A stretch of 64,000 bases of DNA, from NCBI GenBank assembly GCA_963854835.1, contig OY978527.1, positions 38,693,040 through 38,757,039 on the forward strand, written 5' to 3'. Position 1 is the stretch's first letter; each line of letters begins with the position of its first letter. The notes beneath the pieces are model-generated. The model saw only the letters and a program-made list of their open reading frames with translations. It was not told the DNA's origin and ran no database searches. This document shows, piece by piece, positions 25,705 to 37,109 of the stretch. This DNA comes from Megamerina dolium (Eukaryota > Arthropoda > Insecta > Diptera > Megamerinidae). A program made the translations under genes and the position numbers.

Positions 25705-26100
25705 TCTAAATCTTTGCTAAGTCGATGACATTTCGCCGCTTGAGACGTCACAAGAGTTCTGTATGTTTTAGCTTCTTCGATGCCATGTTGCTGTAACCTC
25801 AATTTGTGGAACATTGCCTTGGCTTTGATTTCTTCAGCGACAGTACGAATTTTCAAATCGCGTTAGTACGACTAGCACATCCCCACAGTTCAGCGCCATA
25901 CCTCCACACAGGTTTCAGAATATGATTGTATAGAAATATCTTGTTAGCATAGTATAGAGAAGATCTAGTTGTGGACCGAGTACGCTTCGTTGAGGTACTT
26001 GGTCGATAGTAGAGTGTCTACTTCGAAATCCAAATTGGTGGTTTGGTATTAATTTCTCCGATTCAATTATAGGCATAATGCTACTATATCCAATATGTCT
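25705..26100 (-). mobile_element. Jockey-like LINE fragments fused by internal deletions
   Basis: Minus-strand order: MPIIESEKLIPNHQFGFRS, then RHSTIDQV, directly followed by a VPQ-SVLGPQL-like segment (26008-25972), then YNHILKPVWRYGAELWGCA (25930-25880), then C-terminal sequence. Normally several hundred bases of RT palm separate the first two. Frames shift between blocks. These are Jockey RT motifs, compare 5659-7069. There is no catalytic FADD box left. Confidence 0.75.
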
Positions 26101-26284
26101 TAATCACTTATATATACGATTTTATAAAAACACAGTGTTTCAGCAATATTTGCACGATTGAGCTCATTACGCTTGAAACAAAACCACATAAATATAGGAA
26201 AAGAGGAGATCCCACCAAATGTTCCTGAATTCAGGTAATGTATATGTCATTTATTTGAAGCGTAAACAACAATAATTTTTTTTC

Positions 26285-27060
26285 ACTCAAAAACTTTGAA
26301 CTTTGTGCCTGAAAAAGTCTGCCGAAGAAAACTGCTGCCGAAAGTCATCGTATTTTGGTGGAAGTTTAGGTGAACATGCTCTAGCTGAGCGAACGTGATA
26401 AATATGGTTTGCACGATTTAAAATTGGTAATTTTGGCTTGGAAGACGAACAACGTCCTGTTTGAAGATGAAGAACTGGAAGCATTGCTCTATGAAGATTG
26501 TTGCCAAAGTCGAGAGACGTTGAAAGGCGATTTTGCATGTCCGAAATGCTGCTGGAACGCCACAAAAAGAAATCAGTTTTTCATCGGATTGTTACTGGTG
26601 ATGAAAAATGGATCCATTATGACAGCCCCAAGCGTAAAAACTCAAATGTGAAACCCGGCCAACCAGCCAAATCAGCGACAAAGCTGAATATCCATGGCGC
26701 GTGGGATCAGAAGGATGTGCTGTATTATGAGCTCATGTTGCAACATCGGCCAAAAACTATTTGAAAACAGCGGCTGGGAAGTTTTGGCTCACCCGCCTTA
26801 TAGACCAGACTTTGCCCCATCCGACTACCATTTATTCCGAGCGATGCAGAACGCCCTCACTGGAATAAGGTTCACATCAATAAAGTGTATTAAAAATTGG
26901 TTTGATTCATTCTTGGCCGCCAAGTCGGCGCAGTTCTTCTGGGATGGAATCTACAAATTGCCAAAAAGATGAGAAAAAGTTATAACTTCAGATGGGCAAC
27001 ACTTTGAATAATACGATTGTACATGTTTTTCTTAAATAAACGTAGAAATTTTGAAAAAAA
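26285..27060 (+). mobile_element. irritans-type mariner remnant
   Basis: Transposase parts in order: EHALAE and GNFGLEDEQRP-like N-terminal sequence (26370-26460), FEDEELEALLYEDCCQS (26461-26514), DVERRFCMSEMLLERHKKKS (26510-26570), HRIVTGDEKWIHYDSPKRK with the first catalytic Asp (26575-26640), then YYELM joined by deletion to QHRPK. It resumes after a frame change at WEVLAHPPYRPDFAPSDYHLF (third Asp) and ends GIRFTSIKCIKNWFDS, FWDGIYKLPKR. The second catalytic Asp segment is deleted. The inverted repeats were not located with confidence. Not functional. Confidence 0.85.
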
Positions 27061-27074
27061 CAAAAAACCCACGA

Positions 27075-27150
27075 AGTTATAGATCATATTGGCCTTCCGA
27101 TTTGTAGGCCATTGGTTCGATCTCTAACTGAAGCGCAACTGGACAAAAAG
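27075..27150 (+). mobile_element. tRNA-derived SINE, short diverged fragment
   Basis: GGCCTTCCGATTTGTAGG followed by a B-box-like GGTTCGATCTC resembles the anticodon-arm and T-arm portion of the SINE at 37543. Only about 75 bp align, immediately after the mariner tail. Confidence 0.45.
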
Positions 27151-27949
27151 TGATAGTTAACGTCAACGACACCAATGGAATACTAATTTTTCAGAACTGT
27201 CAGAAAATCATTGCAGACATTAGCAATTTAATTTTTACCCACTGGGGTACTTATTTCATTAAAATTTCAATACCATTGGTAAACATCTATTTGTTTTCAT
27301 TATATCGTAGTTATTTAGTTGTTATTTATTTGGATGTTAACGTTGTAATCCAAACAAATCGTAAGAGCAACATTTTATTATTATATTAAGCAAATAAAGT
27401 TATGTTCTAAGAAGTCAATACAAACATGTATGCGAGTAGTACTAAATCGTACACAAGAATGTCCTTAAAAACACAAAACACTTTGACTTGCAACAAATTT
27501 TGAATGTTGTAAGTTGCGTTGAGTATCATCAGTATCAATCTATACATTATTTGCAATTAATGCTTACACATTCAAGTATTTATTTCCAAAAGAAGATGGT
27601 GCAATATAAACATGTTCTTCCAATATATTCTGTCCATCGCTCTTTTTCGATTTTTGGCATACCAAAAGTGTTACAAACTAATACAAATGTTTCTAAGCCA
27701 CAATACTTATCTTTACTTAAGGTATATGTATGTATATTAGAGTAGGTCAAAGAGGAAAATTGCCCAGAAAACTAATTATCTAAAATCAATTGTGATCCCC
27801 GACAATTTTGACAAATAAGTATTGCTGCCCATTATATTGTTTTTTATTTATTTCAAAATTGTTCTAAAGAAAGGACAATCTCATTTAAAAAATAATAGTA
27901 TAAAGATATTTTTCTAAATCATGATCAACCCGATTGTAAAGTGTTCATC
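27151..27949. other. AT-rich DNA, no gene seen
   Basis: Two ORFs of about 80 codons with no recognisable motif. Nothing else seen. Confidence 0.45.
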
Positions 27950-28555
27950 CATCCATTCATATTCCTAAGGTTTCAGGCTGGAGCATAGTACCACAACGAA
28001 TTTCTTTCATTCGGGTCTATTTTGTGCCAGTCTCTTCACTTCATTCCAGCTAAGGCGCATTCTAACTCTAATAGTCGTTTCTAGATGTTCGCTGATCTTT
28101 CTCGTTTACGACTTCCTGGGGTTTTCCAGTCAATAGTAGTCCGTGTTAGGTCGCCGCTAACTTTGCGCAGAACGTGGCCGATCCAGCTCCATTTTCTTTT
28201 TCAGATCTCCAATTGAACTGGTTTTTGCTGGGTTCTGACCCATAAGACAGCGTTTGATATAGTATTTGGCCTGTATAGTTTTATAATTTTTCGTAGGCAA
28301 CGGTTTACGAAGACTTGTAGTGAGTTTATAGCAGCTGCTGCATCATTCAACGTTTCGCATCCATATAATAAAGATGGTTTGACAATTGAATTTTGGTCAC
28401 CAGTCCGGGTTTCGCGGCTGCTTTTTGTACTGCTGGGATTTTCGCTGCCATGTCAAGGTAGGTATGTGATAGTAGGCAAATGTCGTCTGCGTAGTCGAGG
28501 TCCGTCAGATGGCCTTGCAGTCCACCTGTAAAATATTGACCTATATCAAATTTAC
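27950..28555 (-). mobile_element. LINE reverse-transcriptase remnant
   Basis: On the minus strand QGHLTDLDYADDICLLSHT (28525-28465) contains the YADD catalytic box of a non-LTR reverse transcriptase. After a deletion it continues into LYYMDAK (compare the usual LLYGAE) and then C-terminal sequence with GHVLRK-like and TW-P-G-RKRERS-like motifs in mixed frames to 27960. The part upstream of YADD is missing. The arrangement suits an RTE-like or related clade, but the clade is not established. Confidence 0.7.
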
Positions 28556-28639
28556 TTGGTATAATCCATAGACCTTTTTTTTTTAAACTATTTTATCCAA
28601 TCAATTTGACTCGCCCTTATGTATATACTATTCAAATAC

Positions 28640-29790
28640 TATTCAGAGACTACCATGCGTATGTATAAGAGGAGCTATGCGTACATGTCTAACAGCATCA
28701 TTGGAAGTTCTCTTGGAACTTACACCTCTTCATATTCATATTCAGTACCAAGCAAAGAGGGCTATCATGAGAATTACTACTATTAATAGCTGACCAGGCA
28801 AATGGATGGATCGCCAGAAATATGATGTTCTAATAAAACAACATCCAGAAGTCGGAATGCCGAGGTACTCAATGCATATGGAATTCAGCTTTATTAAGCG
28901 ATTCCAAACAAAGCTCAGTAATAAAAAAAAAAAAAAAAATGGGAAGGTATATCTAAAACATATGGGACCAGATCATGATAACAAGGTTTACGGTCGGCTC
29001 TTTGACTAATAAATGGGCCGGAGCAGCAATGATAGGCCCAGCGATAAAATACTAGGAGCCTTTAGGTAACAATACTGCTGTGTTTCAAGCGGAAATATAC
29101 TCTATTGACAGGTGCGGCCACTTCAACATCATGCGCCAATACCGAAATAGAAGGATTGCAATCCTGACAGATAGTCAGGCTGCTATCAATGCACTGAACT
29201 CTAACCAGGTGAAATCAAAACTGGTGTGGGAATGTTTTGACAAGCTGAAGAAACTTGCTGAAAATATCCAATTAGGGATCCTTTGGATTGCAGGACATAT
29301 TGGACTTGGAGGCAACGAGCTAGCGGATAGGCTTGCCAGGAAGGGAGCTGCAACACCCTTTGTAGGCCCAGAACTCTTCTGTGGTATTAAAAGGAGTGAA
29401 GAATCAGAAAGACAATCATACTACAACCTACAAGGGTTATCCCAATACAAGACACTTTTAGGGACCTATAACCTAAAACGACCGAAAATCAAGAATAATA
29501 TAAGAATCATCACTGGATTATTGACAGGACACTGTAGGCTGAATTATCACCTAACGAATCTGGGAATCTTCTCGGATGAACACCTGCCGACATTGCAGGG
29601 AAGAGAATGAAACTGCAAAACATGATGTTTTGGGAACGTGATCAGCACTTATGAACACAAGAAAGAAAAACTTCGGGGAATTTATAATAGCGAAAATCCG
29701 CTAAGGTCCATTAGGGTAGGATCTACACTAAACTACCTTATGGATGCTGGACTTAGAGAAATACTCTAGTCCATGATGGGGTGCACAATA
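28640..29790 (+). mobile_element. LINE remnant: post-RT region, RNase H and C-terminal tail (I/R1/LOA-like)
   Basis: Begins with GAMRTCLTASLEVLLG (about 28670-28720) and TPLHIHIQYQAKRA, the stretch that in I/R1/LOA-type ORF2 lies between RT and RNase H. It then runs WMDRQKYDVLIKQHPEVGMP (28800-28860). An A18-type homopolymer at 28922-28939 may be part of an indel. RNase H follows at 29080. The tail after 29610 is out of frame and ends in a degenerate zinc-knuckle and C-terminal region near 29790. The element is 5'-truncated with no RT catalytic core. Confidence 0.8.
29080..29610 (+). pseudogene. LINE RNase H domain, longest surviving copy in the window
   Basis: 176 codons. Motifs: QAEIYSIDRCGHF (Glu), ILTDSQAAINAL (Asp), then ILWIAGHIGLGGNELADRL, the His and Asp-bearing HxGxxGNExAD signature, then KGAATPFVGPELFCG and LLTGHCRLNYHLTNLG. 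The first Asp segment (YTDGS in related copies) is missing upstream of the apparent start, so the ATG is a chance methionine within the domain. The frame breaks at LPTLQ, before the Cys-His knuckle. RNase H removes the RNA strand during target-primed reverse transcription. This is a fragment and not an independent gene. Confidence 0.8.
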
Positions 29791-30941
29791 AACCTAGGGT
29801 CGCAGTGCAATACATCTCTCTGTTAATAATAATATGTATATACTATCCATTTCATTCTGTTCGCCCTTTGCTTGCTTCTCCACATTTTTTATCGTTTGAA
29901 ATTTGATCTGATGTTTCCATAGCAAACTACTAACATGTGTTACATACTCAAGTATATTGGTAACGATAACATGGTGGCTGATTGGTGACATTGATGTCAG
30001 AGCTTATGACTGGGTAGAGTGCATAAATCTTCTCTTTTAAATCATCATTCGTTTGACATTGTTTTGTATCGCAATATAAACTGTGATACTATCACATTGA
30101 ATATTGGCACAGCATGCTACTTCGAATACTGAATGCTTCATCTTTGATCTTTCATTTTGTTTTGATTGGTTTTAAATCTTAAGAATGTACAAGTAGATGT
30201 TTTCGATTGATTCTTATATTAGCTAGCTGGATGGGTTTTGGGTATTTTTTTTTTTATTTGACATTGCATTGATTATATTCTTGTTATGGTTTGTTAGTTG
30301 TTTTAAGCTGTTTTAATTTTATAAAAATCATAAATCTTTTCTACATAGTTTTTAGAAATTGTTTAAATTTTCATTTTTACATGAGATACCAATAAGCAGC
30401 TTATTTGAGTTTGATTTCAGTTCTGAATATTATTGTGGATTATTTTCTTCTTATACATGTCAATATCATATGAAGGTCAACAAAATATATTACTTGAACA
30501 ATAATTTGATAATAATACATTACGTACAAATTTTACTACCGAACAGTCGTGTTATGAATTTAATTATTAATTTCAAATATATAACAATTGAAATATTACC
30601 TTATTATACAACAACAATAATCGATTGAATTATCTCTATTAAATATGTATTACTAATAAATATTTTATATGACAAAATAAATTTAAAAAAAATAATAAAT
30701 TTGTTTAAATTTTAATTTAACATAAGCGTTTTTCATTATTCCATATTATTATATTATCACTATTGCATTAGCTCATACTCTTCATGTCTCAATGTTTTTT
30801 ACACACATAATATCATAATCAGGGAAGAACTGCCTATTATGTATTTAGGAATTTATAGCGATTTTGAATAATTTCTATGATTTTGCATAATTAAATACAT
30901 TTTGATAATTCTTAATAATTTGAAAACATTTCTTAGGTATA
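29791..30941. other. AT-rich DNA, no gene seen
   Basis: Short chance ORFs only. The right edge is the TA (30940-30941) of a mariner. Confidence 0.45.
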
Positions 30942-31350
30942 CCACCTTGATCAAAAAGTTCTAGGAATAACCACCGTGTGGCGCTCCCATCGTTCCAATT
31001 TGAGCTCGGTTTTTTTTTTTTTGTTATTTTAGCGTAATAGCTTAATATTTGCAAAAGTTACGTAGCCAAGAGTACATCTATTTCTGTGTGTTGGCGATTT
31101 TTAACAATTTTCCATCAATTTCATGCAAAAAAGAGACCGTGTTGACGTAGCAAAAGACATGATTTGCGAGGCTGATTACTATCCCACATTCATCAAAAGG
31201 AACATTACTGAAGACGAGACTTGGGTTTATGAGTACGATGGAGTGGGCAGAAAACTCGTGGATTTTTAACCATGATAACGCACCGTCGTATAGTGTGTTA
31301 AAAATTACATTGAATTATTTATTTGGCAAAATCGTCTCCCAACTAATGAA
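30942..31350 (+). mobile_element. Mariner remnant with 5' end and fragments of transposase
   Basis: After TA comes CCACCTTGATCAAAAAGTTC, the same end as at 13300. Transposase traces follow: VDVAKDMI, SFIKRNITEDETWVYEYD-like sequence with the first catalytic Asp (31150-31230), then abruptly AENSWIFNHDNAPSYSV with the second Asp (31243-31300), so the middle is deleted. Later sequence becomes unrecognisable and the 3' end is not seen. Confidence 0.8.
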
Positions 31351-32244
31351 TTATTTCCAAAAATATTCAAGCATATTTTGGTCTAACCTGAAAGCAGCCT
31401 TGTTTCGATTTCTACCACTGTTAATATCTCCGCTTTGTGTAAATATTAGATCACTGCATGAGTGGGGTTATATTGAATAATCCTTCAATTCACTTCCATT
31501 TTCACTATCCCGTATTAATTTCCGTATATAGGTAAATTATATTGAAATTTAAATGTGGTTTTACGTAAGTCCGTTTGAATGGCTTTGTCATTATATTACA
31601 GGCATCTCATACTTTATAAATACCTAGTATCATTATTATTATAGACAATGATGTGGTTGCTATTGCTGCATGTGCTTCTGATATCACTATTATATACACT
31701 TGCTTAAAAACACACACACATACATCTATAGAAAAAGATATATGTACAATAACACTATGTATTTGTATAATTACATATATATTTTGAAATCATCGAAAGC
31801 ACTAAAGAGATTTTATATAATTCATATGAAGTATCATATAAGAAACACGTCGTAGTCTTAGTTATATGGGAATATTGTTGAATGTATACTCATAAGTGTT
31901 GTGCTTTTATATAATGCATACATATACACGTAAATATTAAGTATGTGTATTCCCAACGGTGATTCATGGATAGACTATAATTGCATTGCGCTCATTTATA
32001 CTCCTATATAATATTGTATTTACAAGAGTATGGATCCACACGTACATACGATGCTTAGATAGGTAAGGGAATCTTTAGGTCTCATAGGACGTGAGTGTGT
32101 GATCTTGTGTTCATATTTTACAATAATCGATTAATTCTATAAGTAATACATACCATATCATAGGGATGAATGGTTTATATTTCCAGCAGTTTAATTGTGT
32201 TGCGATATTACATATTAAAATTAGGTCTTTAATAACATTAGTCA
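31351..32244. other. AT-rich DNA, no gene seen
   Basis: The first ~120 bp may be residual mariner sequence beyond recognition. A CA-rich microsatellite-like stretch lies near 31709-31724. Nothing else. Confidence 0.45.
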
Positions 32245-32300
32245 CTACTTACTTACTTATGTGGTCATAACAATCGAATATCGATTTATGTCGAATACAA
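32245..32300 (-). mobile_element. RTE 3' tail, severely 5'-truncated copy
   Basis: ACTTACTTACTTATGTGG at 32246-32263, then TCATAACAATCGAATATCGATTT, is nearly the reverse complement of the 3' end of the RTE at 59590-59650. About 50 bp of element survive. It directly abuts mariner sequence on its right. Confidence 0.75.
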
Positions 32301-33055
32301 CAAAGCTGGGAAAATGGGTTACGCAAAAAATTTCAGTCGCAAACCTTCAGCAGGAAGTGAATGAGTGTTCTGAGCTGCTGCAGCGGCTTGAAAATGAGAG
32401 TAATTTTTGAACCGTATTGTTATTGGTGACGAAAAATGGTTCCTTTACAAAAATCCTGTTCGCAAACGCAAACGCCAGTAGTTAGATAAATATGAAACAT
32501 CAGAACCAACCACCAGTGATGGCCTTTACCTCAAGAAGATTCTCCTGTCTATTTGTGTGAGATATGGCAGGTGTCATTTATTTTGATCTGCTGGTACCAA
32601 ACCAGTCGATCACAACTGATTATTATTGCCATCAACTATCCAAACTGAATGAAGCACTTGAATAAAATCGACCGTCTTTAGCCAATAGGCGCAAATTTTT
32701 GTTTCACCACTACAACGCAAGACCCCATACTGCAAGACAGACCTTAGGCAAGTTGAACGAGCTCGCATGGGAGCTAATGCCGCATCCACTATACTCTCCG
32801 GATATTGCAACTTGCGATTATGACCTTTTCCGCAGTTTTCAGTCCCATTTAGGTAATAAGAACTACAGCTCAAAAGAAGCTATAAAAAGGGATATCCATG
32901 CGTATTTTGGCTCCAAGGATAAACAATTTTTTGAGCAGGGAATTAAAAATTTGCCTAAACCTTGGGAAGATATTGTAAATAATGCAGGGAAATATATTAT
33001 TGATTAATAAATATTGAAAACTTCTTTTTTATTCGCAACCATAAAGTGGATAACC
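32301..33055 (+). mobile_element. mellifera-like mariner remnant
   Basis: Degenerate transposase with LLQRLENE, NRIVIGDEKWFLYKNPVRKRKR-like sequence including the first catalytic Asp (32390-32480), a badly shifted middle, then the C-terminal segment (32699-33007). The 3' end reads GCAACCATAAAGTGGATAACCCAG, resembling the inverted repeat of mellifera-type elements. The 5' end is replaced by the RTE tail. Confidence 0.75.
32699..33007 (+). pseudogene. Mariner transposase C-terminal fragment (mellifera-like)
   Basis: 102 codons: FHHYNARPHTARQTLGKLNE, where the second catalytic Asp of the HHDNARPHTA motif is replaced by Tyr; then HPLYSPDIATCDYDLFRS with the third Asp, and GIKNLPKPWEDIV near the end. 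The terminal residues GKYIID are the normal C-terminus. The Asp-to-Tyr change alone would inactivate the enzyme. The upstream frame contains many stops. Confidence 0.85.
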
Positions 33056-33256
33056 CAGTATTATAATATATTTCCTATATCACTATATCAAATATGTATT
33101 TATTTAATACTACTTCTATAATATAATCGCAATAGCACATATATTTGTGCTTATTGGCTTTTTGCGGCAAACTTTTGTGGTTTTTCTTGACACTTAGTTC
33201 AGTAAATTAAAGTTAAATTAACTATATTTAGACATATTCTTATGTAGGTATATATA

Positions 33257-33671
33257 CATTCTGTCAAATAAGTATCCGGAAATTGGAAATTCTCATTTTT
33301 AATTTTCCCTCTGAGAATATTTCAAAAAATATCGAACAAAGACAAATATCGAACAAAGTTTTCGACATGGTTGAATCACCAAATGTTTTTTTCAACATTT
33401 CCAACGTTTTGGCACAAGAAATTTCGTTTGAAACACAAAATTTCACACAAAATTTCACAAAATTTCACAAATTTCCATAGTAAAAATCGCAACGCACACA
33501 AAAGGTTGACTTGTTCCTAATGACGCCGTAACCAAACTAAATGACACATAGCAATAAAAATTCACAGAATAGTGGCTGACAGTTGTGCCAACCTGGGAAA
33601 AAAATTTTTTTGAAATATTCTCAGAGGGAAAATTAATAATGATAATTTCCGGGTACTTATTTGACTGAATG
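33257..33671 (-). mobile_element. Mariner-derived MITE with ~70-bp inverted repeats
   Basis: 415 bp flanked by TA (33255-33256, 33672-33673). The ends read CATTC-GTCAAATAAGTA, then CCGGAAATT, and the similarity continues through TTAATTTTCCCTCTGAGA for about 70 bp. On the minus strand a leader is followed by the first ~37 codons of a mariner transposase (KFCVSNEISCAKTLEMLK, FGDSTMSKT), after which the sequence jumps into the other inverted repeat. It is thus a deletion derivative that kept the ends and the start of the gene. Confidence 0.85.
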
Positions 33672-34382
33672 TATTGACTTTTATATTAATTTATATGCAT
33701 TTCAATAAGTGAAATGAATGACCCATGGTGAACAATATTATAGATATGATTAAATGCAAGGCAAATTAATATCAATTGAATTATATTAATTAATAAGCCG
33801 TCTTAAGTAAAATTAACATAATTTTTCGAATAACTTTATGATTAAATTTAAGGCTCATCAATCTTAATCAATACTATTTGATTAGGATTTATATTTTATG
33901 TTCATAATATTTTCTTTTATGCGTATGTAAATCATAAATGTAATCAAATCATCAATAAAATTGTTGCCTCGTTATGTGTGTTTACACAATTTGTATCTCG
34001 TACATATATTATTATTTACATATTTTGTTTACCAATTTGGGATTGTTGATTTTTGGATTGATTTCTGATAACAATTTTTTTGTTGTGGCCACAAAAATTA
34101 CAATTGCAGTATTTCGCCCTCACTTTGTTGTAGTATTCATTTTATTTATTTTATTTCTCACATTCTCACTTCCATTATACAAAAAAACCAGACATTTTAA
34201 CAGCCGAACACTACACATATATATTTTATTCAACTCAATGAGGCTTGACTCCTCTCATAGTTATTGGCTTAACACTTTGGGACAATATAGAAATTCGCTG
34301 CTGAAACAACAGTTCTTTTATGAAGTTAAATTGTTATTTCTTTCTATTATTTTTTCATTTAATGAATATTCAGTGCATTATA
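33672..34382. other. AT-rich DNA; long hydrophobic ORF judged spurious
   Basis: A 205-codon plus-strand ORF (33974-34591) covers most of this and runs antisense into the next mariner. Its composition is Phe/Ile/Tyr/Leu-rich, as expected from T-rich DNA. See the rejected list. Confidence 0.5.
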
Positions 34383-34961
34383 CAAGGTGTGACAATTATA
34401 TATTAAGACTGCCTCTAGAAAACACAATTAAAGCACGATATCTGCTAATTTTTCGGTATATTTATTCGAAATATTCTCCTGCTGATTCAATACACTTGTT
34501 ATATCGATTTAATAGTGATTCAAACGCGTGTTCCAGCTCATTTTTCGGAATTGCCTCCAGTGCCCTCGTCGAAGCCCGTTGTATGGTCTGAATGTCATCA
34601 AAAAAGCATCTTTTCAACTTCAATTTCAGTTTTAGGAACAAAAAGAAGTCGCACGGTGCCAAATCAGCTGAATACGGCGGGTGATTCAACACACATATCT
34701 GATTCCGAGCCAAAAATTGACGAACAATGAGTGCTGTGTGTTAAATTGCATGTTAAATTTCATGTTAAAATTTCAACATCAAACGAACACGTGTTTTGTA
34801 AAATGAATGTCAATAAACATTAAATGTCAACCAAATTGCCATGAAATTTTCACAGTTAGTAGAGGAAGGTTGAAGCTTCAAAACGCATGTGCTTACACAT
34901 AGATGGCGCGTTTGGTTGCTGAGATATGGTTCGAGTCTTAATACATAATTGCCGCACCTTG
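34383..34961 (-). mobile_element. Internally deleted mariner with both ends
   Basis: 579 bp flanked by TA (34381-34382, 34962-34963). Inverted repeats begin CAAGGTGYGRCAATTAT and match for about 28 bp. On the minus strand the leader is joined to the last third of the transposase (34713-34462), so the first two catalytic aspartates are absent. Ends look competent for trans-mobilisation. Confidence 0.88.
34462..34713 (-). pseudogene. Mariner transposase C-terminal fragment
   Basis: 83 codons beginning within the catalytic domain: HPPYSADLAPCDFFLFLKLK (third Asp), then RCFFDDIQTIQRASTRALEA, IPKNELEHAFESLLNRYNKC and ending GEYFE, the canonical terminus. The start methionine is only a chance ATG created near the deletion junction. 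No first or second catalytic Asp is present, so it has no transposase activity. Confidence 0.85.
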
Positions 34962-35699
34962 TACTTTTCTCCTCATATTTTTCTTATTCGTCCTCTGTTT
35001 TGTGTTAGTTTAGTAAGGAATAATTTGTATGTTTGTATTTAAAACACACTCACTGAAGCCAAAAGAGGTAGTCGGTAGTGATGATGGTGATGGATAAGAA
35101 TTGTAGTGCTGGTAGATTTGTTGATTTATTTGGCCATAAAATATTTATTTTGATAATGTGGTGAAAAAAATTTGAAAATATTTTCAAATTCTCACCTTTT
35201 GTTTGCCAATTTTGTTTTATGAAACAAACAAATAAATTGGATGATATCCCAATATTCTTTTATTAGCCCTATTTTTCAAAAGCGTAAAAAGGTTTAAATA
35301 TGTATTGAAGTACAACTTGAGGATTTTTTGTTTAGACTTGCCAATGAATACTATGTCCCACCTAATGACCTCACTTTTATGTGGTTACAAAGCTGATGGC
35401 AGCTTAAGTTAACTTAGAAATACTATTAAATATCTTCTCATACAAAATGTATATTTTTTGAGAAAGCCAACAAATCTAGTTTTTTTTTTGTCATCGTAAT
35501 CGTAAAAAAGGTTCAGTCTGTTTGCCTGTTTCTTTCGTGTTTTTTTTTTAACGCCGAGTCTCACTGGCTCACATACCCTCCCAACCGACAAAGAAACACA
35601 TCAGTAGAATGCACTGTTAGGAACTCAGTAATGGGATAGTAAGGGACCCTATACGACTGACAATTTCACCACCGCCAATATTATATGACCAATAGTTTC
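34962..35699. other. AT-rich DNA, no gene seen
   Basis: Nothing recognisable. The right end merges into LINE sequence whose exact start is unclear. Confidence 0.45.
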
Positions 35700-36003
35700 G
35701 AATAGTTTTATAACCATGATATTGAAAACCTAATTGGTGGCGTAAATGTCGTACGTTTCATAAAAGCAGAGAGAATTCGATGGATAGGTCATGTTATGCG
35801 AATGTCAGCTGAAAGAATACAGAAGTAAGTGTTTGCACTTCGACCGATTGGTGGAAGAAAGAGGGGCCGGCCAAGAAATAGATGGCTTAACGATGTAGAA
35901 GCAGACCTGAATACGATGAATGTTCGAAATTGGAGAGAGGAAGCGAGGAAGAGAACAAACTGGAGAAGAGTAGTTGGTGAAGCTATGATCCACTCTGGAC
36001 TGT
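35700..36003 (+). mobile_element. LINE ORF2 C-terminal remnant
   Basis: Reads NHDIENLIGGVNVVRFIKA, ERIRWIGHVMRM, a stop, then RPIGGRKRGRPRNRWLNDVE, MNVRNWREEARKRTNWRR and ends before TGA at 36001-36003. The WxGHVxRM...GRxxRGRPxxRW...D(V/L)...W pattern is the usual C-terminus of several LINE clades (compare the RTE at 59380-59606). A (GA)n tract follows directly. Confidence 0.7.
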
Positions 36004-36010
36004 GAAGCTA

Positions 36011-36012
36011 AA

Positions 36013-36047
<35 letters not shown>

Positions 36048-36048
36048 A
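36011..36048 (+). repeat. (GA)n microsatellite
   Basis: About 19 dinucleotides with one interruption, just downstream of the LINE stop codon. It may derive from the LINE tail. Confidence 0.8.
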
Positions 36049-37109
36049 GGTATCAAAACGAATGCAAATTTGTCGAGCTCAAGAACAAATTTGCTATTAA
36101 ATAATATCATCTATTCATCACGTTTCGACTGTAATACGTAGAAATTCAATACAGCTACACTCATATACAAATTCAATCGAACATCATGTTGCTTTGGTTC
36201 ACTTTTCAGCAATCCTTCACCTGCATAAAACAATATATCATAAATGCTCATAAATTGTAATATCTTACCGGAGCGATTGTATTATTTATTATTATTGCTA
36301 TGCCTTTTTTTTTAATTTAATCGAGTTTTTTAAAGAGACCGAAGCAATTTTTTTTTTTGCAAAAAAAAATATTGGTTAAAAAATAACATAAATCTTATAC
36401 ATGCTTCTCTTTGGAAATATATTTTGTTATTTGTGCAAATATGCTAGTATTAATATTAGTGCTCGTGTTGACATACATATATACACGCTTATACCGGCAG
36501 TGGCGTAATATTGCTGTTGTTAAGCTCCATTTAAAAATATGCAGTAAGCAAAACTGTGTGAATTTCAATGGTCGAGCTAGAAAATTGGAATTGTGCGGTT
36601 TAGTACAATATATGTACTTTAGTGTATAGTATATGTCGTACATCAAATTGTTGTTGTTTTTTGTTAAATCAATGTGAAAAAATATCATCATATTTTTATT
36701 ACAATGACTGCATATGCAAAGCAATAGAAATTAATATCGCTGAGTGGGGATGGAGATGAAAAACGTTGGTCGACAAAAATTTACTATATTAATTTCACGA
36801 ATATTTCATTCAATATTGCTCTTTCTTGCGTCCATTTGATATCAGATACAAGTTTTTTGTGTATTGTATGACAGCACGTCACTTTATGTGGTATTAATAT
36901 TTATTTTGAATGGCCGTGTGGAGGACAGGCTATAAAGCGCTGTTGACACAAACGTCACAAACAAAAGCATATTTAAATATATTTACGAAGACATACTAAA
37001 GCCTATAAAGCTTGACTATTTTTAAATGATTTATCCGTCATGTTAATTTATAAAAGTAATCAATTTGATTTATATGATATATTTTTATGAAAGAAATAAA
37101 AAAAAACAT
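36049..37109. other. AT-rich DNA, no gene seen
   Basis: Two overlapping antisense ORFs (36395-36724 and 36411-36629) lack recognisable motifs and are probably chance. Homopolymer runs at 36306-36314 and 36350-36369. Confidence 0.45.

Noticed and set aside
33974..34591. 205-codon plus-strand ORF, among the longest in the window
   Set aside because: Composition is dominated by Phe, Ile, Leu and Tyr as expected from T-rich DNA. Its last third runs antisense through a mariner with defined ends (34383-34961). No recognisable domain.
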